From Longimicrobium sp. (lineage in GTDB: Bacteria > Gemmatimonadota > Gemmatimonadetes > Longimicrobiales > Longimicrobiaceae), in NCBI RefSeq assembly GCF_035474595.1, contig NZ_DATIND010000140.1, forward strand, positions 1 to 64,000: a stretch of 64,000 bases of DNA. The letters run 5' to 3'. A program made the translations under genes and the position numbers. Shown one piece after another: positions 24,736 through 35,189 of the stretch; position 1 is the stretch's first letter, and every line of letters starts with the position of its first letter. A model generated the notes under the pieces. That model was not told the origin of the DNA. It did no database searches and saw only the letters and a list, made by a program, of their open reading frames with translations.

Positions 24736-26172
24736 ATGAACGGGCGACGCACTCCCCCCGGCATTCCTTCTGTCTTTAGAGGGACCACGGGGTACTTCCT
24801 GGCCGGCGTCGCGTGTACGTTAGCCGGATATGCACTTAAGCACGGGACCATGTTCCCTCGAGGAGAGGACTTAGCCTTTATTGGGCTTTTCTGGCTACTG
24901 CTCTTGGCATGCCTGACTAACCATGCCGCTCGTTATGAACAGCGCTCCGTCCGTCCGCGCGATATACCATCTTTGCACTCGTTATCGATTTACCTACCCG
25001 CGATGCTTGTTTTCGGGTTCTTCGTTCTTGCGTACCTTTATTATGCAGCGTACAAAGACGACTTGTTCAAGGACCCGCACTGGGTGGTAGTCCTTCTCGC
25101 GGCCTCAATTCCGTTCGGTGTCATCTCGGCCCACCGGACGATTCGACCACGTGACTCCGTGCTATTCACCTTCCGTGCGCGCTCGTACTTTCCAGCACTT
25201 GCAACCTGCTTGCCTGCCTTCAGCGTCGGATACTATCTACAAGCCAAGGAGGGTGTTATCCTCTTGGTCGTATCAGGAGTGCTCACCCTGACACTATGGT
25301 TTGCCTCGCTATGGCTTTCTGTAAAGGCAATATACGGGATCCAAGGGCTTCTATTACTGACCGTAATTGGTTTGTTCATGCTATTGCGGGTTGAGTGGAT
25401 CAGTGTTTGGATTCTTGGGATGTTCCTGACGCTCGCAATGGGTGTGTCCGAGGCTTGGCGGGTCACCACAAGCGTCCTTGCCGGGCTTGAATACCGGCCG
25501 AATGACAATTACTCCCTCAATGAACAGCGCTCGTTCTTGAGTGGAGCGAATGTGGCTACGGCGTTATTTTTGCCGCTTTTCCTTTCGACTTACCTGCACC
25601 TGCAGACCGAGTCGTCATACCTGCCGTTTGTGATGGTATGGTTACTTGCTGGATCGCTGGTTTGGTTCAGATACGGGAGTTCAGCAAACTACAGGCGAAT
25701 GAGTCTCTGGGCGGCCGTATTTGGGATCAGTCTGCCCTTGGAATTGGCTGTCGCGGCGCATATGAAGGGGGAGATAGCGTTGCCGGAACCGCCGTTGGCA
25801 TGCGTCGGCGGGATGTACTCGATCATGGCGGGATTGCTTGCGGTCGTCATGGGCGTCAGTCTCAAGACGCACAAGCAGATGCCTAGGACACAACAAGCAC
25901 TTGTCGAGCATTATGCGCAACCGAACAACGCCATCGCGCTCACTGGAGCTGTCTGCGGATTCTTCGCATTCGTCGGCTTGTTGTCGATAGTATTTGCCGG
26001 TGGCCCAAGCACCCGTTATGATCGTTTCAATTGGTTGATCCTGATTTACGTTCTGTTCGCAGCTGCAGCTTCTGGTTGGGCTTGGTGGGTAGCCCAGCCC
26101 GGGCCTAAGGAGGAGGCAGCCAATGCCACTCAACTACTTCCGCTGGCGGATGAAAATCCTCACCCTACTTAG
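24736..26172 (+). CDS. polytopic membrane protein, island gene 1
   Basis: 478 residues with about twelve hydrophobic segments spread over the whole chain (for example VACTLAGYALKHGTMF, LAFIGLFWLLLLACL, LPAMLVFGFFVLAYLYYAAY, VLLAASIPFGVISA). No transporter family motif recognised. The 3' end overlaps the UbiA gene by 50 bp in another frame, so the two are coupled. Codon use is AT-richer than in neighbours outside the island. It could be a partner of the prenyltransferase in a membrane lipid or glycan pathway. Confidence 0.75.
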   Translation: MNGRRTPPGIPSVFRGTTGYFLAGVACTLAGYALKHGTMFPRGEDLAFIGLFWLLLLACLTNHAARYEQRSVRPRDIPSLHSLSIYLPAMLVFGFFVLAYLYYAAYKDDLFKDPHWVVVLLAASIPFGVISAHRTIRPRDSVLFTFRARSYFPALATCLPAFSVGYYLQAKEGVILLVVSGVLTLTLWFASLWLSVKAIYGIQGLLLLTVIGLFMLLRVEWISVWILGMFLTLAMGVSEAWRVTTSVLAGLEYRPNDNYSLNEQRSFLSGANVATALFLPLFLSTYLHLQTESSYLPFVMVWLLAGSLVWFRYGSSANYRRMSLWAAVFGISLPLELAVAAHMKGEIALPEPPLACVGGMYSIMAGLLAVVMGVSLKTHKQMPRTQQALVEHYAQPNNAIALTGAVCGFFAFVGLLSIVFAGGPSTRYDRFNWLILIYVLFAAAASGWAWWVAQPGPKEEAANATQLLPLADENPHPT

Positions 26173-26965
26173 GGGCCTATGGGTATCCGGACGCCCGATC
26201 CACTCCGTCATTGCCGGTTGCGCAACCGGGGCTACCATCGCATTCCTTCCGGCGGCGATATGGTGGCCTGCGTTAGCAGCGGGATGTGCAATGACCTTTG
26301 TTACGATGGCGGGATTTATAATCAATGACATTTATGACAAGTCCAAGGACGCTCTGGCGTGTATCCAACGACCTGTAACAATAGGTCTAGTTACGCGGCC
26401 TCAGGGGATCATCGCGAGTGGGTTGCTAATTCTCATTTCACTTGGGCTCACACCGCTACATGGTAAGTCCATGGTGATCCTCTCTATCACTGCTGCATCT
26501 GTTATTCTCTATTCGTTTTTTGCGCGGCATTTCCCCTTGTTCAAAGGCCTCTATACGGCGTTATTGTGCTGTGCTCCCCTCTCCTATGGCGCAGCTGTGG
26601 GTGGTGGACAGTTCCCAAATACTGTCTTTGCCGCACTTGTACTATACATCTCCGGCAGAGAAGTGTACTTGGACATCCGCGACATTGAGGGCGACAGCCG
26701 ATTCGGCCTGAAAACTATTCCTGTCCTCATTGGTGTCGCCGCAGCACGAAGAATGGCAGTGATATTGATAGTGGTTGGAGGACTCTCTATGCTAGTTGTA
26801 GTTCGGTCTACACTCGGTTACCTACTAGCTTGCTCCTCTCTCCTGCTACTTGGCCTTGTACTCACGTGGCCGGGTCTGGAACTGCGGCGTCGCCTCCAAC
26901 TCACTCGTATGCCCATGTTCTTAGGGGCTTTGGCACTTGCAAGTACAGTGTGGACAGTCCAATAG
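26123..26965 (+). CDS. UbiA-superfamily prenyltransferase, island gene 2
   Basis: 280 residues, eight or nine membrane helices. The two Asp-rich Mg/diphosphate motifs are present: NDIYDKSKDA (about 69-78) and DIRDIEGDSRFG (about 184-195), followed by LKTIPVLIG. These place it in the UbiA superfamily, nearest in look to geranylgeranylglycerol-phosphate/homogentisate-type members; the acceptor is unknown. The start is fixed by GGAGGAGG just upstream and lies 50 bp inside the preceding gene. The stop TAG directly abuts the next ATG. Confidence 0.88.
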   Translation: MPLNYFRWRMKILTLLRGLWVSGRPIHSVIAGCATGATIAFLPAAIWWPALAAGCAMTFVTMAGFIINDIYDKSKDALACIQRPVTIGLVTRPQGIIASGLLILISLGLTPLHGKSMVILSITAASVILYSFFARHFPLFKGLYTALLCCAPLSYGAAVGGGQFPNTVFAALVLYISGREVYLDIRDIEGDSRFGLKTIPVLIGVAAARRMAVILIVVGGLSMLVVVRSTLGYLLACSSLLLLGLVLTWPGLELRRRLQLTRMPMFLGALALASTVWTVQ

Positions 26966-27631
26966 ATGCGGTATCGACGCCTGACTCTGCCTCTTTCCGT
27001 TGTTGCGCTTCTCATCATCGTTCATTTCCTTAGCGCATACGGAGTAATCGTTCCGTCATCCGCAATAATTGAATTTTTAACAGACCGCCTCCGGTCGGGC
27101 AGTTTACTCCTTATCGCTACAATTTCGTTCTTCGAGGGCATGGTCGTATTTAACGCGTACTTTCCGGGGGGTGGAGTAATCCTGATTGCTATGGCTTCAA
27201 CATCAGGGAACTTTGAGCGCGCAATCCTTACCTTTACTGCTATCGTAATCGGCTCTGGTTTCGCTCATCAGCTGGATTATTGGGCTGGTCGGCTCCTAGG
27301 TAGCCGGAGTGGTGGTGTAGATAACGCAATGCCTACGCTTCTTGAGGCATTCGCTAGTTACTGGCATCCGCATTCAGGGTCGCTCTATTCACTTAGGTCC
27401 GGGTCGGACGGTTTATCGTACGCCCGGTTTGCCTTTCGGTTTTCTGTTGCCTTTGGTGTGTGGAATATCTTTTGGGGCGTCCTTATGTACCAATTGGGGC
27501 GTGTCCCGATATCAAGTTCAGAGTTATTGACACTCTTCTACTTCTATCTCGGATGGTGGACAATTCAAGAGCTTCGTCTGGTTCGAAGGGTTTCTAGGGA
27601 TTCGCGCACTTCAAGTAGAGAACCGCGATAG
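26966..27631 (+). CDS. DedA-like membrane protein, island gene 3
   Basis: 221 residues with about five membrane segments. FFEGMVVFNAYFPGGGVIL and SGFAHQLDYWAGRLLGS recall the DedA/SNARE-associated pattern (E..P.PG and G..LGYW.GR), but the match is partial. DedA proteins are linked to lipid flipping. The start codon follows the UbiA stop with no gap. Basic C-terminus (RLVRRVSRDSR). Confidence 0.65.
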   Translation: MRYRRLTLPLSVVALLIIVHFLSAYGVIVPSSAIIEFLTDRLRSGSLLLIATISFFEGMVVFNAYFPGGGVILIAMASTSGNFERAILTFTAIVIGSGFAHQLDYWAGRLLGSRSGGVDNAMPTLLEAFASYWHPHSGSLYSLRSGSDGLSYARFAFRFSVAFGVWNIFWGVLMYQLGRVPISSSELLTLFYFYLGWWTIQELRLVRRVSRDSRTSSREPR

Positions 27632-27810
27632 TCGCTTCTTTCAGAGGAGTCATTTGGCCTCCAGCTGCCTCAAGTCTGTGCAGATGATTCTTCCCTAACC
27701 ACACCAAACCTCAATGCAGCGGGCGCAGTGTGACAACGCTACGGCGACCCAAACCGAGAGGATCACTAATCTGTGCCCTCCCGGTTACCGGGCAGAGTTT
27801 GTTGAGCAAC

Positions 27811-29812
<2,002 letters not shown>

Positions 29813-29867
29813 TAGGGGATGCGGCCGGTCCCGACCAGTCCCCATCCCCCCCGCGGTCCCGAAGGCT

Positions 29868-31205
29868 TCAATCGTCCCCCGACGCGGCGAGCTCCGCCTC
29901 GCGCTCCAGCGCGGAGCGCGGGGGGAGGGGGCGCGTGTCGAGCGTCCAGCGGAAGGAGCCCTCGCGCTCGGTGCGCTCGCGGCGGGTGAGGCCGCGGTAG
30001 CCGTACGGCGGCTTGCGCAGGACCCGCGCGAGCGCCAGGCCGATCCACCCCAACGGCATGTAGTAGAAGAGGATGTCCCAGTCGCGCAGGAAGGCGTGCA
30101 GCCCGTTCCGGGCCGGCGGGCGGCGGCGGTCGCGCTCGTGGCGGAGATAGGCGTACGGCCACCCCAGCGGCGTGCGGCTCCAGATGCGCCCCTTCAGCTT
30201 CCGCATCGAGCGGAACAGGCCGCGCACGTCCCACGGCTTCTTCCCGTGCTCGGCCACCGCCGCGTCCAGCCGCTCCTGCGACAGCCGCCGCACCCGCTCG
30301 GCCACGCGCAGCACGGCATCCCGGTCCGGATGATCGAGATCCGTCTCCCCCTCCTCGCGCAGCAGGCCGCGCACGTCGATGGGGTCGCCGACCACGAACA
30401 CCATGCGGCAGGGGAAGCCCAGGTAGAACACGAAGGGGAAGAGCGCCGCCAGGAACACGGTGGGAATGGGGAAGAACGGCAGCCCCACGGTGTTGCGGAA
30501 GAGCCGGTTCAGCCACTCGAAGGTCACGCTGGTGGGGTTCACCCACTCCGCGTTGACGACCGCCACGGTGTAGACCGGCGCGCGGTGCTTGGCCGCGAGC
30601 GCTACGAACGAGGAATGGAAGTGCTGCAGCTGGTAGCGCTTCAGGAACCCCTTCCCGATCCCCGGCACCCCCTCGGGATAGTAGACGACCTTGTCGCCGC
30701 GGGCGAGGAGCGCGTCGTAGTTGGCGAAGGTCATGTCGACCCCGCCGCCGCGCCGCCACCAGTTGTCCAGCCCGTACGGCCGCATCCACCACACCGCCGC
30801 CAGCTGCGGCGTGTAGACCGAGCGGCACTTTCCCGCGCGGCCCAGGCCGTAGTGGCGCCAGAGCAGCCCGTCCAGCACCACCGCGTCGTGCGGAAAAGCG
30901 TTGCCGCTGTGGTTGGGGGCGATGATGAGCGGTCCGCCCTCGGGGATCTTCTCCGCGCCGACGATCTGGCCGCGGAACCAGTGGTCCACGATCTCGCCCA
31001 GGAAGCCGCGGTTCAGCGACTCGATGTACTCCCAGTCGATGGGGTCGTGCGCGGCCTCGTCCGCCGCCGGCAGCTCGGGAACGGCGCCGACGGCGGGGAT
31101 CTCGTCCTGCTCGGGGTCGAAGCGCTCCCACAGCTGCTCCAGGTCGGCGGCGCCGAGCTCCAGGTCCACCCGGAAGGGCGCGGCGGCGGGCTCCGGCTTC
31201 TTCAT
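29868..31205 (-). CDS. PlsC-like lysophospholipid acyltransferase
   Basis: 445 residues. The acyltransferase core lies at about 75-250: APNHSGNAFPHDAVVLDGLL carries the catalytic His/Asp but with seven residues between them instead of four, and YYPEGVPGIGKGFLKR gives the PEG motif. Hydrophobic stretches follow (VFLAALFPFVFYLGF). The ATG overlaps the stop of the UbiB-like gene (ATGA), so all three genes of the operon are coupled. Likely acylates a lysophospholipid or glycerol-phosphate at the membrane; the acyl donor would come from the ligase encoded at the operon head. Confidence 0.83.
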   Translation of the reverse strand: MKKPEPAAAPFRVDLELGAADLEQLWERFDPEQDEIPAVGAVPELPAADEAAHDPIDWEYIESLNRGFLGEIVDHWFRGQIVGAEKIPEGGPLIIAPNHSGNAFPHDAVVLDGLLWRHYGLGRAGKCRSVYTPQLAAVWWMRPYGLDNWWRRGGGVDMTFANYDALLARGDKVVYYPEGVPGIGKGFLKRYQLQHFHSSFVALAAKHRAPVYTVAVVNAEWVNPTSVTFEWLNRLFRNTVGLPFFPIPTVFLAALFPFVFYLGFPCRMVFVVGDPIDVRGLLREEGETDLDHPDRDAVLRVAERVRRLSQERLDAAVAEHGKKPWDVRGLFRSMRKLKGRIWSRTPLGWPYAYLRHERDRRRPPARNGLHAFLRDWDILFYYMPLGWIGLALARVLRKPPYGYRGLTRRERTEREGSFRWTLDTRPLPPRSALEREAELAASGDD

Positions 31206-33262
31206 CTCCCGAAGACCGACAGGACCAGCGCCAGCAGGAACATCCCTCCCCACAGGAGCGGCGAGGCGTGCTGGATGGCCGCCAGCACGCCGCCCACGAT
31301 GCAGGCGGCGGCCAGGATGGCGCCCTTGATCCCCTGCAGCGGGTTGGAAGGCTGGCGGTTGTTCAGGTGCTCGTCGGCGAACTTGAAGCCGGCGGAAAGG
31401 AGCTGCGGCAGGCGCACCGCCATGTCCACCAGCTCCGGGCTCCCGCGCAGGATCTGCCGCGCCAGCAGGCGGGGGTCGAACTGCTGCTGGAAGATCCGCG
31501 ACACGTGCCTGCGCGAGACGGCGGCCACGTCCAGCTGCGGGTCCAGCGTGCGGCCCACGCCCTCGAAGGTCACCAGCGCCTTCACCATCAGCGTCATCTC
31601 CACGGGGAAGAAGACGCGGTACTTTCCGCCCAGCCCCACGGACTCGAGGATCAGCTGGGCGATGGAGATGTCGCCGCGGCCCGCGCGCGAGACGAAGCGG
31701 CGCGACAGGTCGGCCACGGCGCGGCGGAAGCCCTGCGGGTCGCCGCCCTTCCCCAGCGTGGCCATGTCGGTCAGGTAGCGCGTGGACCCGTCGATGTCGC
31801 CCGAGACCAGCGCGTGGAAGTAGTACAGCATCTGCCGCCGCGTGCGCTCCTCGAAGCGCCCCACCATCCCCAGGTCGATGAACCCCACGCGCACGCGGTC
31901 GCCGGGGAGGATCATCAGGTTCCCCGCGTGCAGGTCGGCGTGGAAGAAGCCGTCGCGGTACAGCATGCGGATGATGGACGCGGCGCCCAGGTCGATCACC
32001 CGCTCGCGCTCCTCGGGCGTCAGCTGCTCGGTGGGCGGCGAGCCGGGCTTGAACCCCGGCATGAACTCCATCGTCAGCACGTCGCCCGACGACAGCTCGC
32101 GGTAGATTTTGGGGAAGACGACGTCGGGCGTGTCGCGGAAGTTCGCGGCGAAGGTCTCGGCGTTGTCCGCCTCGAAGTTGTAATCGACCTCCTTGGCGGT
32201 ATACGCGCTGAACTCGCGCACGATCTGCCGCGGCTGGTAGCGGGGGATCACCCACTGCAGGAAGCCGCCGACCATCCCCAGCAGCGTCAGGTCGCTCTCG
32301 ATCATCTCCCGCACGCCGGGCTTGATCACCTTCACCACCACGTCCTCGCCCGCCAGCGTTCGGGCCCGGTGCGCCTGGGCGATGGAGGCGGAGCCGATCG
32401 GCTGCTCGTTCACCGAGGCGAAGGAGGCTGCCAGCGGCCGGTCCAGCGAGCGCTCGATGATCTCGCGGACCTGGGTGAAGGGGATGGCCGGGAGGCGGTC
32501 GAAGAGGTTGGCCAGCTCGCGGGTGATGCTGCGCGGGAGCAGGTCCTCGCGGATGGCCATGATCTGGCCGAGCTTGATGTACGTGGGCCCCAGGATCTCC
32601 AGCCGCCGCCGCAGCTGCTGCGGAAAGGCCAGCTTGCGGATGTCGCGGTCCAGGAAGGGCCAGACGATGGAGGCGGTGAGCCGCGGGAACCAGGAGTGCA
32701 GCCCGTGCCGCCGCTCGCGCGGCAGCGCGCGGACGTACGTCACCGCGCCCCCGGCCAGGAGCCCGAGCACGTGCTTGTAGACCACGAAGAAGCGCCGCAC
32801 CACGCCGCGGTACGGGCGCAGCGGGTCGAACACGAACGGCATGGCGCGCGGCTTCGGGGCCACGTGCGGCGCGTCGGGATGGGGATCGGGGGATGGGGAT
32901 GCGGCGCGCGGCGGCGGCTCGGCGGTGGTCTCGTCCGCCGGCCCGGCGCGGAAGGTCTCGCGCGAGACGACGGCGTGCGCCTCCGGCAGCGTCACCTCGT
33001 CGAACGAATGCGCGCGCTCGTCGTCGGCGATAGACGGCGCAGCATCGGCCCCGGGCTCGGCGCGGAGATGCGGCGCGTCGTCCGCGGCCGCGGGCTCAGG
33101 ACGGTCGGCTGGAGAATCGGCGCCCAGCGCGGCGACGAACTGGCCCACGTCGCCGAACAGCTCCAGGCGCGGCTCGGCGTGGCGCGGCTGGGGGCGCGAC
33201 GCCTCGTCGTCCGCGGGCTCGTCGTCCGCCGCGCCGGGGGTGGGGGCCGGGTTCCTCCGCAC
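31202..33262 (-). CDS. UbiB/ABC1 family atypical kinase with long disordered N-terminus
   Basis: 686 residues. Residues 1-145 are Pro/Ala/Asp-rich and probably unstructured; the ABC1 kinase domain follows. It contains the KxGQ motif in LGPTYIKLGQIMAIREDLLP, the Ala-rich loop IGSASIAQAHRA, KVIKPGV, and HADLHAGNLMI then FIDLGMVG for catalysis and metal binding. Two hydrophobic segments close the protein (about 640-680), as in UbiB. UbiB relatives support isoprenoid quinone synthesis or lipid transport; the acyltransferase and ligase neighbours favour a lipid role here. GTG start, 4 bp after the ligase stop. Confidence 0.9.
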   Translation of the reverse strand: MRRNPAPTPGAADDEPADDEASRPQPRHAEPRLELFGDVGQFVAALGADSPADRPEPAAADDAPHLRAEPGADAAPSIADDERAHSFDEVTLPEAHAVVSRETFRAGPADETTAEPPPRAASPSPDPHPDAPHVAPKPRAMPFVFDPLRPYRGVVRRFFVVYKHVLGLLAGGAVTYVRALPRERRHGLHSWFPRLTASIVWPFLDRDIRKLAFPQQLRRRLEILGPTYIKLGQIMAIREDLLPRSITRELANLFDRLPAIPFTQVREIIERSLDRPLAASFASVNEQPIGSASIAQAHRARTLAGEDVVVKVIKPGVREMIESDLTLLGMVGGFLQWVIPRYQPRQIVREFSAYTAKEVDYNFEADNAETFAANFRDTPDVVFPKIYRELSSGDVLTMEFMPGFKPGSPPTEQLTPEERERVIDLGAASIIRMLYRDGFFHADLHAGNLMILPGDRVRVGFIDLGMVGRFEERTRRQMLYYFHALVSGDIDGSTRYLTDMATLGKGGDPQGFRRAVADLSRRFVSRAGRGDISIAQLILESVGLGGKYRVFFPVEMTLMVKALVTFEGVGRTLDPQLDVAAVSRRHVSRIFQQQFDPRLLARQILRGSPELVDMAVRLPQLLSAGFKFADEHLNNRQPSNPLQGIKGAILAAACIVGGVLAAIQHASPLLWGGMFLLALVLSVFGR

Positions 33263-33266
33263 GGGC

Positions 33267-35048
33267 TCAGGCGTACAGCGTCTGGATGTCGTCGGCGTGA
33301 CGCTCGTTGATCACCCGCCGCTTGATCTTCATGGTGGGCGTCAGCTCGCCGGTCTCGATGCTCCACGGGTGCTTCACCAGCGCGAACTTCTTCACCTGCT
33401 CCCAGTGCGGCAGGTGCGCGTTCACCGCGTCCACCTCGCGCTGGATCAGCTCGCGCACCTGGGGGAGGCCCAGCACGTCGGCGTCCTTGGCCAGCGGCTG
33501 GCCGGTCTCCGCGAAGTGCTTCACGACCGTGTCCACGCTCACCACCAGCAGGGCCGAGCAGAACTGGCGGCTGTTGCCGATCACCACCACCTGGTCGATG
33601 AACCGGCTGTGCGCCAGCCGCTGCTCGATGGGCTGCGGGGCGATGTACTTCCCCGTGCTGAGCTTCATCATCTCCTTCTTGCGGTCGGTGATGGTCAGGA
33701 AGCCTTCCCCGTCGATCACCCCGATGTCGCCCGTCTTGAACCAGCCGTCCTCCATCACCTCGGCCGTGGCCTCGGGCGCCCTGAAGTAGCCCTCCATCAC
33801 GTTGGGCCCGCGCACCCAGATCTCCCCGTCGCCGGCGATGCGGATCTCCACCCCGGAGATGGGCGAGCCGACCGAGCCGGCGCGCAGCCTGTCCTTCTCG
33901 TAGACGGTGATCACGGGCGAGGTCTCGCTCAGCCCGTATCCCTGGCCGCAGAAGATGCCGATGGCGTTGATGAAGTTCATCACCTCCTTCGACAGCGCCG
34001 CGCCGCCGCTGGTGATGGCCTTCAGGTTCCCGCCGAAGAGCGCGCGCAGCTTCTTGAAGACGAGCGCGTCGGCGATGGCGTACTGCACGCGGTCGCCCAG
34101 GCCGATCTCCTTCTCCACGTCGAAGCGGTCGGCCAGCCCCAGCCCCCAGGCCAGGATCTTCTTCTGCGCGCCGGAGAGCGTGTCGACCCTGGCGTGGATG
34201 GCCGCGTACACCTTCTCCAGCAAGCGGGGGACGCTGGAGAAGTGCACCGGCGTCACGAACGCCAGGTCGGCCAGCATCTCCTCGAAGTTCTCCACGAACC
34301 AGATGGGATAGCCGACGTGGAGATACAGGTAGCCCAGCATCCGCTCGAAGACGTGCGAGAGGGGGAGGTAGGACAGGATCTTCCCGCCGCGCTCGCCCTC
34401 GATGTCCCACGGCATCCGCTCCAGCGAGGAAAGGACGTTGGACGCCAGGTTCCAGTGCGTCAGCATCACCCCCTTGGGCGTGCCCGTGGTCCCCGAGGTG
34501 TAGATGAGGGTCGCCAGGTCGTCCGGCTTCGCCTGCGCGCGCGACTCGCGGAAGAAGCCGGGCTCCTTCGCCTTCGCCGCCTCGCCGCGCGCCAGCACCT
34601 CCTGCCACGACAGCATCCCCGGCGCGAACGAGCCGCGGATGCCGACGGTGGCCTTCAGCGTGGCCACGTTCGGGAGGATGGAGGCCACGGGCTGGTGCAG
34701 CTTCGCGGACGAGACGATGTACGCCACCGCCTCGGAGTTCTCCAGGATGTACTGGATCTGGTCCGCCGGCTGGGTGGTGTAGATGGGAACGTCGACGGCG
34801 CCGAGGGAAAGGACGGCCAGGTCGGCGATCAGCCACTCGGCGCTGTTCTCGGCGTGCAGCGCCACGCGGTCGCCGCGGCGCACGCCCAGGTCGTGCAGCC
34901 CGTACGCGAAGAGCTCCACCTGCCGCTCGAACTCCGCGCGCGAGGTCTCGATCCACTTGCCGTCGCGCTTGGTGGCGACGGTGGCGGGTGTCACGTTCTT
35001 CGGCAGCCCCTGCTCGACCAGGGCCAGGAGGGTGGTGGGGGTGTACAT
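33267..35048 (-). CDS. long-chain fatty-acid-CoA ligase (FadD15 type)
   Basis: 593 residues. AMP-binding enzyme: TLIYTSGTTGTPKGVMLTHW (about 178-197), SYLPLSHVFER, ITSGGAALSKEVMNFI, GYGLSETSPV, WFKTGDIG and ITDRKKEMMKLSTGKYIAPQ, with the catalytic Lys near the C-terminus in MKIKRRVI. This is the long-chain acyl-CoA synthetase branch. It heads the operon ligase - UbiB kinase - acyltransferase. The region upstream of its start contains the heptamer arrays at 35077-35183, which separate it from the HMG-CoA reductase gene. Confidence 0.93.
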   Translation of the reverse strand: MYTPTTLLALVEQGLPKNVTPATVATKRDGKWIETSRAEFERQVELFAYGLHDLGVRRGDRVALHAENSAEWLIADLAVLSLGAVDVPIYTTQPADQIQYILENSEAVAYIVSSAKLHQPVASILPNVATLKATVGIRGSFAPGMLSWQEVLARGEAAKAKEPGFFRESRAQAKPDDLATLIYTSGTTGTPKGVMLTHWNLASNVLSSLERMPWDIEGERGGKILSYLPLSHVFERMLGYLYLHVGYPIWFVENFEEMLADLAFVTPVHFSSVPRLLEKVYAAIHARVDTLSGAQKKILAWGLGLADRFDVEKEIGLGDRVQYAIADALVFKKLRALFGGNLKAITSGGAALSKEVMNFINAIGIFCGQGYGLSETSPVITVYEKDRLRAGSVGSPISGVEIRIAGDGEIWVRGPNVMEGYFRAPEATAEVMEDGWFKTGDIGVIDGEGFLTITDRKKEMMKLSTGKYIAPQPIEQRLAHSRFIDQVVVIGNSRQFCSALLVVSVDTVVKHFAETGQPLAKDADVLGLPQVRELIQREVDAVNAHLPHWEQVKKFALVKHPWSIETGELTPTMKIKRRVINERHADDIQTLYA

Positions 35049-35076
35049 GCGGGCTTTCGGTGCGAGGAAAAGTCTG

Positions 35077-35183
35077 AGTGCCTAGTGCCTAGTGCCTAGT
35101 GGCGGAGAGTACCGCGCCCACTTGGCACTTGGCACTTGGCACTTGGCACTTGGCACTTGGCACTTGGCACTTGGCACTTGGCA
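35077..35183. repeat. inverted heptamer arrays upstream of the acyl-CoA ligase
   Basis: Three copies of agtgcct (35077-35097) face nine uninterrupted copies of cttggca (35121-35183), which read as agtgcca on the other strand. The two units differ only in the last base, so the arrays form an inverted pair around 23 bp, 29 bp upstream of the ligase start. Slippage could change promoter or leader spacing. Confidence 0.9.
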
Positions 35184-35189
35184 CTGCCG

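Noticed and set aside
35121-35183. CRISPR array
   Set aside because: The units are perfect 7-bp tandem repeats without spacers and there is no cas gene in the window.
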